This document shows positions 16,146 to 25,193 of a stretch of 64,000 nucleotides of DNA, piece by piece (the first letter of the stretch is position 1; each line of letters starts with the position of its first letter). The position numbers were made by a program, and so were the translations under genes. Under the pieces are notes generated by a model. That model saw only the letters and a list, made by a program, of their open reading frames with translations. It did not search any database and was not told the origin of the DNA. Source of the stretch: Parvularcula marina (GTDB lineage: Bacteria > Pseudomonadota > Alphaproteobacteria > Caulobacterales > Parvularculaceae); the NCBI RefSeq assembly GCF_003399445.1, contig NZ_QUQO01000001.1, forward strand, positions 2,601,001 through 2,665,000, read 5' to 3'.

Positions 16146-17044
16146 TGAGGGATAAAATGGAACGGGAAATCGATATGAACCGCCGCAGATTATTGGGGAC
16201 AGGCGTTGCCGCTCTCTCGATGATGGCATTGCCGGGGTGTGCTGAGTTTCAGGCACTCGACCGGGTCGGTCTTGCCCGCAAGCGGCCGGGGATTCAACTT
16301 TATACCGTCCGTGCCGCGATGGAGCAGGATGTCCCCGGAACGCTCAAAGCCATTGCTGGCATGGGCTATGGAGAGGTCGAATTCGCCGGATATTTTGATG
16401 CAGGCCCTGCGGAGTGCCGCCGCATCGTCGCCGATCTTGGCATGACGGCACCGAGCGGTCATGTGCAAGCCCGCGATGTTCGCGATGCTCCGCAAAAGGT
16501 GGTCGATGTCGCAGCGGAGGCCGGTCATGATTATGTGACTATTGGCTGGCTGCACCCGGATGACCGGCAAACAATCAGTCAGTATCAGGAATGGGCGACG
16601 GCCTGTAACCGTATCGGCGAGCTCTGCAAGAAAGCAGGTATGCGCTTTGCCTATCACAATCACGATTTCGAATTCGTGCCGATTGGCGGCAATGTGCCTT
16701 ATGATGTGTTGATGTTGGAGACGGATCCGGAGCTGGTCGATTTCGAACTCGATTTCTACTGGGTTCAGCGGGCCGGAAAATCGATCGAATCCGTGCTTGC
16801 ATTTGCACCGGAGCGTTTCCCGATGGCTCATATCAAGGATATGGACACCGCCGGGAATATGACTGATGTCGGTACAGGGACGATCGATTTTGCGAGCATC
16901 CTTGGAAACAAGGAAATTTCGCGGATCAAGCATCTCTTTGCGGAACGCGATGACGCGCCTGACCCTTTCAAGTCAGCCGCGATCAGCCATGCGGGCCTTC
17001 AGGACATTATCGACCGGGCCTATCCGCGAAACCTATTCGGTTGA
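16142..17044 (+). CDS. exported sugar isomerase/epimerase-like TIM-barrel lipoprotein
   Basis: About 300 residues from the ATG at 16142 (ATGA overlap with pair B); ATGs at 16145, 16157 and further in are possible starts. A Tat-like/lipoprotein signal NRRRLLGTGVAALSMMALPG with Cys is visible. The body is an AP-endonuclease-2/xylose isomerase-like barrel: GIQLYTVRAAMEQDVPGTL, GYGEVEFAGYF, RFAYHNHDFEF (metal-site His and Glu), LEFD-like VDFELDFYWVQRAGKS and MAHIKDMD. An exported barrel of this type may epimerise, hydrate or cleave 3-keto-sugars in the periplasm. Its last 12 bases overlap the convergent GH2 gene. Confidence 0.85.
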   Translation: MMRDKMEREIDMNRRRLLGTGVAALSMMALPGCAEFQALDRVGLARKRPGIQLYTVRAAMEQDVPGTLKAIAGMGYGEVEFAGYFDAGPAECRRIVADLGMTAPSGHVQARDVRDAPQKVVDVAAEAGHDYVTIGWLHPDDRQTISQYQEWATACNRIGELCKKAGMRFAYHNHDFEFVPIGGNVPYDVLMLETDPELVDFELDFYWVQRAGKSIESVLAFAPERFPMAHIKDMDTAGNMTDVGTGTIDFASILGNKEISRIKHLFAERDDAPDPFKSAAISHAGLQDIIDRAYPRNLFG

Positions 17045-18925
17045 GGTCTCGTCTGAGGTTTCAGTCATGGTACGGTAATAGGCGGCAAGGATGTCAAAGG
17101 CCTCCTTCCGTTCACCGGTCTCCGAGATGAGCCCCTTGCGGTTCCAGCCCTGCTGATAAATCGGGTGCTGACGGCGGGGCGAGCGGAAATCCTTCAGGAT
17201 CCAGGGCGACATGCCGCGCAGGAACGGCACGCGGTCCGCCATAGCGAGTGTCTGGCGGTAATATTCCGCCTGATATTCCTCAGTGAATTTGCGCGGGTTT
17301 TTTACTTCATGAAAACCAGCCTGTGCGCCTGCGCCATATTCGGAGAAAATCATCGGTTTTCCGTGGTCGGACAACCATGAAATCTCATGAACCTCGGCGA
17401 GGGGCACATTCCCGTACCAGCCATTATAGGTGTTGACCGCCATGACATCGAGCGAGGTGACGAGCGGATCATCGACTCGGGCGACTTCGCCATCCCCCTG
17501 ATCGCTTTGGGAGGTGAGGAGGGCAGCGGTCACCAGCCGTGTGTCATCGAGTTCCCGGACGTCATCGATCAGCGTATTGAGGAAAATGTTTCGAGCCTCA
17601 CTGACGGGTGTCTCATTGGCGACGCTCCAGAGGATGACGGACGCGCGATTACGGTCGCGCAGGATATTCTCGGCCAGCATGGCGCGGGCGGCGTCAAGCG
17701 TCCCTTCGTCTTCCCAATCGATGCGCCAATAGACGGGGATTTCACTCCAGACGAGCAGGCCCATCTCATCGGCCAGCCGCACGGTAGATTCAGAATGCGG
17801 ATAATGGGCAAGGCGGACGAAATTGCCATTGAGGCCGTCCTTGATTTCGGTGAGCAGCGCGCGGGCGGCAGCCTCCGTCATCACACGTGACGGATCGCGG
17901 CCCAACTCCTCTTCATGCATGCTGATGCCGCGTAAATATACCGGTTTTCCGTTGAGGAGGATGTCCTCTCCCTCAACTGAAATCGTTCGAAAGCCGATCC
18001 GTTCGGCAAGATCATCTTCCCCTGCAGTGATCGTCACATCATAAAGCTTCGGGTTTTCCGGTGACCAGCGGACGAGCCTCTCGGGGGCGGGGAAGACGGC
18101 GGTCCATATCCCGTCCGCATTCGTCTCTTCTCGCAGGTCAATGCCGAGTTCCTCAATCGACAGTTGGATGGGCTGGCTTGCGGCTTTCGGGCCGTCGAGC
18201 CTCACGGTCACTCTTATGTGGCGGTTATCCGGATCAAGCCGGACCCATGCGTCATCGATGAATGTCTCTGGCGTGGTGATGAATTGGACGGGCCGAGTGA
18301 TGCCGCCATAGGTCTCCCAATCAGTGACGGGCGGCGGCACGCTTTTGTCTGTTCGCTGAGAATCAACACCGATCGTAACATTGTTCTCGCCGCTTTTGAC
18401 GAGATCCGTCACTTCAAAGGTGAAGGGCGTGAAGCCGCCCTCATGCGTGCCGGCAAGTTCGCCATTGAGATAGACGCGAGCCGTGTAGTTTGCGGCCCCG
18501 ACGCGGATAAAACTCCGTTCCCCTCTCTTTTTCTTCGCCTCGAATGTGCGGGAGTACCAGACGAGCCCCTCATAATGACGCATTTCGGGGGCGTGATTGG
18601 TCCAGGAGGAGGGGAGGGTCACGCGCGGCGAACGCGCCATGTCATATTCAAATAGCGCGGAAGGTGCACGCCGCGTGGCGATATCGACATCCTGTGGGGC
18701 GAAGCGCTGATGCCCATATCCCGAGGGGCTGCCGTGAAATCCGTATAAGCCGTCACGGTAGGGATCGATCGAATAACTCCAGGAGCCTGAGAGGTCTTGC
18801 CCGTCGCGTGATGCTGCGTTGGCGACAACGAATTCCGGGCGGGTTGGCGTTATTTCGACTTGAGCTAGCGAAACTCCTCCGTAGACGAAAATGCAAGTTG
18901 CAATAAGGCCGAGTTTCTTCAGCAT
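17033..18925 (-). CDS. glycoside hydrolase family 2 protein, exported
   Basis: 630 residues from the ATG at 18925, which follows GGAGG; the frame is open further upstream without support. Signal peptide about 1-21 (MLKKLGLIATCIFVYGGVSL). Then a sugar-binding jelly roll (VTLPSSWTNHAPEMRHYEG), an immunoglobulin-like domain and the TIM barrel. The catalytic acid/base is E438 in VILWSVANETP and the nucleophile is E529 in MIFSEYGAGA, as in beta-glucuronidases and beta-galactosidases. The sugar specificity is not readable. It is a conventional glycosidase inside a cluster otherwise built for the keto-glycoside route. Confidence 0.9.
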   Translation of the reverse strand: MLKKLGLIATCIFVYGGVSLAQVEITPTRPEFVVANAASRDGQDLSGSWSYSIDPYRDGLYGFHGSPSGYGHQRFAPQDVDIATRRAPSALFEYDMARSPRVTLPSSWTNHAPEMRHYEGLVWYSRTFEAKKKRGERSFIRVGAANYTARVYLNGELAGTHEGGFTPFTFEVTDLVKSGENNVTIGVDSQRTDKSVPPPVTDWETYGGITRPVQFITTPETFIDDAWVRLDPDNRHIRVTVRLDGPKAASQPIQLSIEELGIDLREETNADGIWTAVFPAPERLVRWSPENPKLYDVTITAGEDDLAERIGFRTISVEGEDILLNGKPVYLRGISMHEEELGRDPSRVMTEAAARALLTEIKDGLNGNFVRLAHYPHSESTVRLADEMGLLVWSEIPVYWRIDWEDEGTLDAARAMLAENILRDRNRASVILWSVANETPVSEARNIFLNTLIDDVRELDDTRLVTAALLTSQSDQGDGEVARVDDPLVTSLDVMAVNTYNGWYGNVPLAEVHEISWLSDHGKPMIFSEYGAGAQAGFHEVKNPRKFTEEYQAEYYRQTLAMADRVPFLRGMSPWILKDFRSPRRQHPIYQQGWNRKGLISETGERKEAFDILAAYYRTMTETSDETSTE

Positions 18926-19050
18926 CGTTCCCTCCAGCTCATTCTTGATCCGGATATTCGTCTGGAAAATTGCAGTCCGAACATCGCGAAATCTCCTGAA
19001 ATAGGCTAGCTTTCTTTGATGGTGAATGCCACCGAATGAGGGAGGAATGG

Positions 19051-20646
19051 ATGAGAATTTCCACAAGTTTTTGGGCGCTGACACTGGCCTTGGGGGCGGG
19101 CGCCTGCGGTGGCCGTGAAGAGGCACCAGCCGAAGAAACGAAGGTCGTTGAAGAGAGTGACCAAGCACCCGTGAGCCTCGGTCTCTTTGATGAGATGAGT
19201 GATATTGGCGATGTGGCCACGCCCGGCAGTGCGAGTTTCGATCCCGGCACGGGGGTCTATGAGATCACGGCCAGCGGTGAGAATATGTGGGCGGACAAGG
19301 ACGCCTTCACCTATGTCTGGACGAAAATGTCCGGAGACGTCTTTGTCTCGGCGGATATCGAATGGCTGGGTGAAGGGGTTCATGAGCATCGCAAGGCAGG
19401 CGTGGTCATCCGGGAAAGCCTTGAGCCGGATGCGCGCTATGCCGATATCGTCATTCATGGCGATGGGCTGACCTCCCTTCAGTACCGCGATGAAACAGGC
19501 GGCGAGACCCGCCAGATCGTCTCGGCTGTGCAGGACGCTTCCCGCGTACGGCTCGAAAAAGAAGGCGATTATGTCTTCATGTCGGTTGCACTCGAGGATG
19601 GTGGATGGCAGCGCGGCGGCGGCAATTACCGCATTCCGTTCGGGGATGAATTCTATGTCGGCCTTGCCGTTTGCTCGCACGACAACAGTGTGACGGAGAC
19701 GGCGCGGTTCTCAAATGTCGAGATCACACCGCTTGATCTCGAACCAGTGACGGAGACGGGGTATCCCGCTGGCGTAGACAGCTCGCTAGAAATCTTGGAT
19801 GTCGCAACCGGTAATCGGGAAGTCATTTATACGAGTGATGACAAATTCGAAGCGCCGAACTGGTCACGAGACGGCGAATATCTTCTTTTCAATGGCGGCG
19901 GGTATATCTGGAAAATTCCGGCAGAGGGTGGTGATCCGGTAAAGGTGAATACGGGGCCGTATATCCGGAACAATAATGATCACGGTATTTCCCCGGACGG
20001 CACGCAACTGATCATCTCCGATCAGTCGCAGCCGGATGATATCTCCCGCATCTATTTGCTGCCGATTGAGGGCGCGGATGAGCCGCGTGAAGTTGTTAGC
20101 CATCCGACGGCACGGTCTTACTGGCATGCCTGGTCACCGGACGGGGAAGTCATTGCCTACACGGCGCAGCGTCCTGAAATCTCGGACTCCTATAATATCT
20201 GGGCGAAGCGCCTCGATGGCGGTGAAGAATGGCGCGTGACGGACTCGGACGGTCTTGACGATGGCGCGGATTTTTCACCGGACGGGGAGTGGCTCTATTT
20301 CAACTCGACCCGGACCGGCGCCATGCAGATCTGGAAAGTTCGGCCCGATGGGACAGAACCCACGCAAGTTACATTTGATGAGAGCTACCGCGACTGGTTC
20401 CCGCATCCGTCCCCGGACGGAAAGTGGATCATCATGGTGTCCTTCGGGCTTGATGTGGATCTCGCCGATCACCCGCCGAACCGGGATGTCTTTATCCGGA
20501 TGATGCCGGCCGATGGCAGCGAGCCGCCGCATATCGTTACCAAGCTGCATGGCGGTCAGGGGACGATCAATGTGCCGTCATGGTCCCCTGACTCAACCAG
20601 AGTGGCGATGGTCAGCTACCGGCTCGACCGGCCTGACCGTCCGTAA
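19051..20646 (+). CDS. lipoprotein with LamG-like domain and TolB/PD40 beta-propeller
   Basis: 531 residues from the ATG at 19051, 5 bases after GGAGG. Signal MRISTSFWALTLALGAGACG with a lipobox Cys. Residues about 30-230 look like a concanavalin-type (DUF1349-like) domain: WADKDAFTYVWTKMSGDVFV, RKAGVVIRESLEPDARYADI. Residues about 240-530 form a propeller of PD40 repeats, each with the pattern SPDG(E/T): GISPDGTQLIIS, AWSPDGEVIAYTA, DFSPDGEWLYFNS, HPSPDGKWIIMVS. There is no catalytic motif that I recognise; a glycan-binding or sensing role is possible. It is divergent from GH2 and convergent with the MFS gene. Confidence 0.82.
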   Translation: MRISTSFWALTLALGAGACGGREEAPAEETKVVEESDQAPVSLGLFDEMSDIGDVATPGSASFDPGTGVYEITASGENMWADKDAFTYVWTKMSGDVFVSADIEWLGEGVHEHRKAGVVIRESLEPDARYADIVIHGDGLTSLQYRDETGGETRQIVSAVQDASRVRLEKEGDYVFMSVALEDGGWQRGGGNYRIPFGDEFYVGLAVCSHDNSVTETARFSNVEITPLDLEPVTETGYPAGVDSSLEILDVATGNREVIYTSDDKFEAPNWSRDGEYLLFNGGGYIWKIPAEGGDPVKVNTGPYIRNNNDHGISPDGTQLIISDQSQPDDISRIYLLPIEGADEPREVVSHPTARSYWHAWSPDGEVIAYTAQRPEISDSYNIWAKRLDGGEEWRVTDSDGLDDGADFSPDGEWLYFNSTRTGAMQIWKVRPDGTEPTQVTFDESYRDWFPHPSPDGKWIIMVSFGLDVDLADHPPNRDVFIRMMPADGSEPPHIVTKLHGGQGTINVPSWSPDSTRVAMVSYRLDRPDRP

Positions 20647-20649
20647 GGG

Positions 20650-21969
20650 TCAGTCATTGCCGCCGAGCTTCTTCTTGCGTTCGATGAACCAGACGGCGCC
20701 GAAGATGACGAACAGGATCACCGGGATGATCGCGATGGTTCGGAAGGATGTCTCCGCCGCATAGGCGAGGACATCCTGCAACTGCTCCGACCCCGGTTGA
20801 AGGGCTGCAAAAGCGTCCTGTCCACCGGCGCGTTCTAGCTTGGCTGTGTCATAGATGGCCCCAAGCTTTGGCAGGACAAGCTGGATCGCCATGGCGCCGG
20901 CAAAACCGACAAGCCCGATCGTCCACGGGCCACCGTGCGGATAGCGCTGGGCCACCGCGGCAAGCATGGTCGGCCACATGAAGCAGACGCCAACTGCCCA
21001 GATCGTTGCCGCAAAAAGCGCCGTGACCGGAGAATTGGCAACCGCGAGGAGATAAAGCCCCAACGCCGCCGGGATGGTCGTCATCCATAAGAGGCCCATA
21101 TCAGAGACCCGGTGGGCGAGGGCGCCCGCGAAATGGCGCATCACGAACATGATGGCCGAGACATAGATCAGCACAATGATGCCCGGCATCTTCACGGTCT
21201 CGGTGAGGGCCACATCGACCCACGATCCGGGCGCCAGTTCCGCCGAGGCCGTCAGGAACATGATCACAAAAAAGATCCAGAAACTGGGCCGCTTGAACGG
21301 GACCATGATCATGTCGGTGAAGCTCATGTCAGGATCTTCGATCTGGGTCTTGGGAAAGGTTTCTTTCATCGCCCAGGCACCAAAGGCCGCACCCGGAATG
21401 ATGATCATGGCGATCGCGACCTGCCAGCTCAAATTCATCGCCTGAAAGAGGACGAGGCTCAACAGCCCGCCTGCGACGATCCCCGCCGGCCACCATGCAT
21501 GAAGGACATTGAGGCGGTGCGTCTTGTCATCAGGATATAGGACTGCGGTGACAGGGTTGATCGAGGCTTCGGTGGCGCCCCAGCCGAGCCCGCAAAGGAT
21601 CATGCCGAACTTCACCATGAAGATGATCATGCCGCCTGCGCCCATCATCGGGGCAAGGATGATAAGTATGGGCCCCGCGATAAAACAGGCAGAGGCAAAG
21701 AGGAGGACGCGCTTTGCTCCGAACCGGTCGAGAAACGGGCTGATGACGAGGAGGGAGAGTGCAAATCCCAGAAAGGATGCGCCCAGAGCCTCGCCGATCA
21801 GGCGGCCGGAATTGGCCGCATCAATTGGGTTGAAGACGCCCGCCTGAATGGCGCCCGATGCGCCCGTCCGCAGGGAGAAGGACACAGCGGCGGTGAAAAG
21901 CGCCAATACGCTGATCCAGAAGAGTGCACGCTTATTATACTCCGTCTTCGGAGTCTGTTGTTCTGACAT
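20650..21969 (-). CDS. MFS sugar transporter
   Basis: 439 residues with about 12 membrane segments, starting MSEQQTPKTEYNKRALFWIS. The loop between helices 2 and 3 carries a motif A-like LLVISPFLDRFGAKRVLLF. It is the last gene of a minus-strand unit Gfo/Idh/MocA - epimerase - MFS and therefore is the likely importer of the sugar or keto-sugar released in the periplasm; the substrate is an inference. A short GCCC-GAAAA-GGGC hairpin lies in the 50-base gap before it, followed by TTTCCTT, and may reduce its expression relative to the upstream genes. Confidence 0.85.
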   Translation of the reverse strand: MSEQQTPKTEYNKRALFWISVLALFTAAVSFSLRTGASGAIQAGVFNPIDAANSGRLIGEALGASFLGFALSLLVISPFLDRFGAKRVLLFASACFIAGPILIILAPMMGAGGMIIFMVKFGMILCGLGWGATEASINPVTAVLYPDDKTHRLNVLHAWWPAGIVAGGLLSLVLFQAMNLSWQVAIAMIIIPGAAFGAWAMKETFPKTQIEDPDMSFTDMIMVPFKRPSFWIFFVIMFLTASAELAPGSWVDVALTETVKMPGIIVLIYVSAIMFVMRHFAGALAHRVSDMGLLWMTTIPAALGLYLLAVANSPVTALFAATIWAVGVCFMWPTMLAAVAQRYPHGGPWTIGLVGFAGAMAIQLVLPKLGAIYDTAKLERAGGQDAFAALQPGSEQLQDVLAYAAETSFRTIAIIPVILFVIFGAVWFIERKKKLGGND

Positions 21970-22019
21970 GTCGTTCCTCCCTCAAGGAAAGCCCTTTTCG
22001 GGCCATGTTTTCTTTGTCT

Positions 22020-23066
22020 TTAGTTCAGTCCGAGGATCCGGCGGTTCCGGTCCATGTCGGGCGCGGCGCCCGCAAAGTCGTCAAAGGCTTTCTCGGTCAC
22101 CCTGATCATGTGATCGGCGATAAAGGGCGCGCCCTCGGCGGCTCCCTGTTCGGGATGTTTGAGGCAGCATTCCCATTCGAGCACCGCCCAGCCGTCATAT
22201 CCGTACTGGGTCAGTTTCGAGAAGATGGCGCGGAAATCAATCTGTCCGTCACCGAGCGAACGGAACCGGCCCGGACGGTCCTGCCAGCCAAGATAGCCGC
22301 CATAAACGCCGGCTTTGCCGGTCGGGTTAAACTCCGCGTCCTTCACATGGAAGGCCTTGATCCGCTCATGGTAGAAATCAATGAATTGCAGATAGTCGAG
22401 CTGCTGCAGGATGAAGTGGCTCGGGTCGTAAAGAATATTCGCCCGCGGATGGTCATCGACTTCCTCAAGGAACCGCTCGAATGTCGCGCCGTCATGAAGG
22501 TCTTCGCCGGGGTGAAGCTCATAGCACGCATCAACGCCATTCTCTTCGAAGACATCGAGCAGCGGCTTCCATCGGCGGCCGAGCTCGGCAAAGCCTTCCT
22601 CGACAAGGCCCGCCGGGCGTTGCGGCCAGGGATACATCGTATGCCAGAGGAGGGCGCCGGAGAACGTGGCGTGTGAGGAACAGCCGAAGTGCCGGCTGGC
22701 TTTGGCCGCCAGTTTCACCTGCTCGGCGGCCCATTCGGCCTTGCCTGCCTCATTGCCGCGGAGCTGTTCGGGTGCGAAGGCATCGAACATTTCTCCGTAG
22801 GCGGGATGAACGGCGACGAGCTGGCCCTGAAGGTGGGTTGAAAGCTCTGTGACCTCAAGCCCCGCATCGGCGCAGATGCCCGCGACCTCGTCGCAGTAAT
22901 CCTTACTCTCGGCAGCCTTTTCGAGATCAAAGAGGCGGCTCTCCCATGTTGGGATCTGCACGCCCTTATAGCCGAGCGAGCCCGCCCATTGGGTGATCGA
23001 CTTAAGATCGTTGAATGGCGCGCTATCGTCCGCAAACTGCGCAAGAAAAATGGCGGGGCCTTTCAT
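22020..23066 (-). CDS. sugar phosphate isomerase/epimerase-family protein, cytoplasmic
   Basis: 348 residues with no signal peptide, start after AAGGAG. An AP-endonuclease-2/xylose isomerase-like TIM barrel: LGYKGVQIPTWESRLFDLEK, LEVTELSTHLQGQLVAVHP, DACYELHPGEDLHDGATFER (metal Glu), NILYDPSHFILQQLDYLQFI, KAFHVKDAEFNP and WAVLEWECC. These include the conserved metal ligands. Proteins of this length paired with a Gfo/Idh/MocA dehydrogenase are common in inositol, levoglucosan and keto-glycoside pathways. It follows the oxidoreductase by 21 bases and precedes the MFS transporter. Confidence 0.88.
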   Translation of the reverse strand: MKGPAIFLAQFADDSAPFNDLKSITQWAGSLGYKGVQIPTWESRLFDLEKAAESKDYCDEVAGICADAGLEVTELSTHLQGQLVAVHPAYGEMFDAFAPEQLRGNEAGKAEWAAEQVKLAAKASRHFGCSSHATFSGALLWHTMYPWPQRPAGLVEEGFAELGRRWKPLLDVFEENGVDACYELHPGEDLHDGATFERFLEEVDDHPRANILYDPSHFILQQLDYLQFIDFYHERIKAFHVKDAEFNPTGKAGVYGGYLGWQDRPGRFRSLGDGQIDFRAIFSKLTQYGYDGWAVLEWECCLKHPEQGAAEGAPFIADHMIRVTEKAFDDFAGAAPDMDRNRRILGLN

Positions 23067-23087
23067 GCTCGTCTCCTTATTCGTGGG

Positions 23088-24257
23088 TCAGCTCTGGTTT
23101 TCGATACCGGCAAGCGGTGTCCAGGCTGAATTGTTCTTGCTGCTGATATTGGCGGCCCGGATGAAGCGCATAGCCGACATGCCGTCTTCGATCGTGGCGT
23201 AACCGGGCGGGGTGCCCGGCCGCTTGCCGCCATCCCGGACGTCGCCTGCAAAGGCCGCATAAAGATTGGCGAAGGCTTCGATATAGCCTTCAGGATGACC
23301 GCCCGGCGTGCGGCAGACGGCGAGGGCAGCGTCCGAGAGATAGGGCGTGCCGGCGCCAGAGCGCAGGACCATTTCGGGTTCGCCCCGACGTTTGAGGGAG
23401 AGAGTGTTCGGCTCTTCCTGAAACCAGTGAAGGCTCGCTTTGCTGCCATAAATCTCGATACGGAGGGCATTGATGGCGCCAGAGCAGACCTGGCTGGCCG
23501 AAATGAGGCCAGCCGCGCCGCCATCGAGCCGGAACATCGCCATGCCGTCATCATCAATCGCCCGGCCGGGCAGGACGGCGCGCAATTCGGCGGCAACATC
23601 AGTGACACGCTCGCCAGTCATGAACTCGACCATATTGTAGGCATGCGTGCCGATATCGGCAAAGGCACCGGACTCACCGGAGCGCGCAGGGTCACTGCGC
23701 CAGCTTGCCTGTTTGCTGCCCTTGGTGTCGTCCTCGCGGGAAAGCCAGTCCTGAAGATAGCTGACGGCCACCCGGCGGATCTCGCCAAGCTCGCCCGCTG
23801 CAATGCGCTCGCGCGCCTCGATCGCCATGGGATAGCCCGTATAGGTCTGGGTGAGGGCAAAGAGACGGCCGGTTTCTTTGACGGCTTCCTCAATGCGCAG
23901 CGCGTCTTCAAGAACGCCGGCCAGCGGCTTGTCGCAGATGACATCAAAGCCGGCCTTCATGGCAGAGCAGGCAATATCGGCATGCGAATCATTCGGTGTG
24001 ACGATGGACACGCATTGCATCCGGATATCTTCAGGCAGAGCTAATTCTGCGCCGAACATCTCCGTATAGGATGCATAGCTGCGTTCTGGCGAGAGGCCGA
24101 GTTCCGCGCCGAAAGCGCGCGAGGCGTCGCCATCCCGGCTGAAGGCGCCGGCGACAAGGGCGATCTCTCCCGTGATCCCTGCCGCGAGCCGATGAATAGC
24201 CCCGATGAATGCTCCCTGGCCGCCCCCGACCATGCCCATGCGCACCTTTTTCGGCAC
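23088..24257 (-). CDS. Gfo/Idh/MocA family oxidoreductase
   Basis: 389 residues from a GTG at 24257, just after GGAGGG; an ATG at 24239 is an alternative. The NAD(P)-binding domain starts MGMVGGGQGAFIGAIHRLAA and continues to VICDKPLAGVLEDA, the EKP-like motif with the catalytic Lys. The C-terminal alpha/beta domain has SGAFADIGTHAYNMVEFMTG, which supplies the catalytic Asp/His. These enzymes oxidise or reduce sugar hydroxyls; here a role in interconverting 3-keto- and 3-hydroxy-sugars is likely. A LacI-type operator lies 14 bases upstream of the start codon. Confidence 0.92.
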   Translation of the reverse strand: MPKKVRMGMVGGGQGAFIGAIHRLAAGITGEIALVAGAFSRDGDASRAFGAELGLSPERSYASYTEMFGAELALPEDIRMQCVSIVTPNDSHADIACSAMKAGFDVICDKPLAGVLEDALRIEEAVKETGRLFALTQTYTGYPMAIEARERIAAGELGEIRRVAVSYLQDWLSREDDTKGSKQASWRSDPARSGESGAFADIGTHAYNMVEFMTGERVTDVAAELRAVLPGRAIDDDGMAMFRLDGGAAGLISASQVCSGAINALRIEIYGSKASLHWFQEEPNTLSLKRRGEPEMVLRSGAGTPYLSDAALAVCRTPGGHPEGYIEAFANLYAAFAGDVRDGGKRPGTPPGYATIEDGMSAMRFIRAANISSKNNSAWTPLAGIENQS

Positions 24258-24270
24258 ATTCCCTCCATTA

Positions 24271-24284
24271 TGTTACCGCTAACG
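24271..24284. promoter_or_regulatory. LacI-type operator upstream of Gfo/Idh/MocA gene
   Basis: TGTTACCGCTAACG, matching 12 of 14 bases of TGTTAGCGCTAACA and similar to the site at 11395-11408. It is in the 195-base divergent region between the import/epimerase unit and the third dehydrogenase unit. Position just before the ribosome site of the minus-strand gene suits a repressor. Confidence 0.6.
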
Positions 24285-24350
24285 GTTTTTCATTGGCGTA
24301 ACAGCTCTCACGATAACTGGAAATCGCCAATAACAGAAAAAGCCAATTAG

Positions 24351-24367
24351 ATTGTGCGCTGCACAAT
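24351..24367. promoter_or_regulatory. perfect palindrome, possible operator
   Basis: ATTGTGC-GCT-GCACAAT: perfect 7-base arms around three bases, 86 bases upstream of the DUF1080 start. It differs from the LacI-type boxes, so if it is functional it binds another regulator. It could also be a small hairpin in the leader RNA. Confidence 0.4.
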
Positions 24368-24452
24368 TCGAAGATGTCTGCGCGCATGGCTGGTCAAGAC
24401 TGTCCGGCTCATGCATCTTGCGCTCCGAATCAATGAGGGAAAGGGCCTTCCA

Positions 24453-25151
24453 ATGCGTGTGACAACTATTCTGGGCGCTAGCCTGCTCGCTCTGTCATTG
24501 GGGACGGCCTCCGCCGGGGATGACGAGACGGATTTTGTCTCTCTCTTCGATGGCGAGAGCCTTTCTGGGTGGAAATCGACCACGGAAAATCCAGACTCCT
24601 TCAGCGTCAAAGACGGCATCCTCATTGTCAAAGGAGGGCGTGCGCATCTCTTTTATGATGGTCCTGTCAATGACGGCGATTTCAAAAATTTCGAGCTGCA
24701 GGCAAAGGTTCGCACAACGCCGGGGTCGAATTCCGGCATTTATTTCCATACGTCCTATCAAGCCGAAGGCTGGCCGGATATCGGTCATGAGGCGCAGGTG
24801 AACTCGACCAACGGCGATCCGCGCAAGACGGGCAGCCTCTATGCGATTGCCGATGTCTATGCACCGGGCGACAGTGAAGAGCCTTTCGTTGTGCGCTTTG
24901 AGGGGCAGGATATTCAGGCTTGGGCGCCGTCCGCCCCGTCCACCGATGGCGAATGGTTCGACTACACCGTGATTGTCATCGACAATACGGTCGAGCTGAA
25001 AGTCGATGGCAAGACGACCATCAAATGGACGGAGCCGGAGGATTGGCCTGATCAGGGCCGTCAGATTGATCACGGAACGTTCGCCCTTCAGGCGCATGAT
25101 CCTGACAGTGAGATCCATTACAAGGACATCCGCGTTCGCGTCCTCGACTGA
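24453..25151 (+). CDS. DUF1080 family 3-keto-glycoside hydrolase/lyase-like protein
   Basis: 232 residues from the ATG at 24453; the upstream open frame is not used. Signal peptide MRVTTILGASLLALSLGTASA. The concanavalin-like DUF1080 domain begins FVSLFDGESLSGWKSTTENP and includes GDFKNFELQAKVRTTPGSNS, GIYFHTSYQAEGWPDIGHEA and HGTFALQAHDPDSEIHYKDI. Family members cleave glycosidic bonds of 3-keto-glycosides, probably through elimination, in the periplasm. It is an intact counterpart of the frameshifted gene at 9298-10055 but clearly a different subfamily. The GMC large subunit follows 42 bases later. Confidence 0.88.
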   Translation: MRVTTILGASLLALSLGTASAGDDETDFVSLFDGESLSGWKSTTENPDSFSVKDGILIVKGGRAHLFYDGPVNDGDFKNFELQAKVRTTPGSNSGIYFHTSYQAEGWPDIGHEAQVNSTNGDPRKTGSLYAIADVYAPGDSEEPFVVRFEGQDIQAWAPSAPSTDGEWFDYTVIVIDNTVELKVDGKTTIKWTEPEDWPDQGRQIDHGTFALQAHDPDSEIHYKDIRVRVLD

Positions 25152-25193
25152 GCCGCCGATACGACTACAGACAAAAAAGAGAAAAGAGACGAG

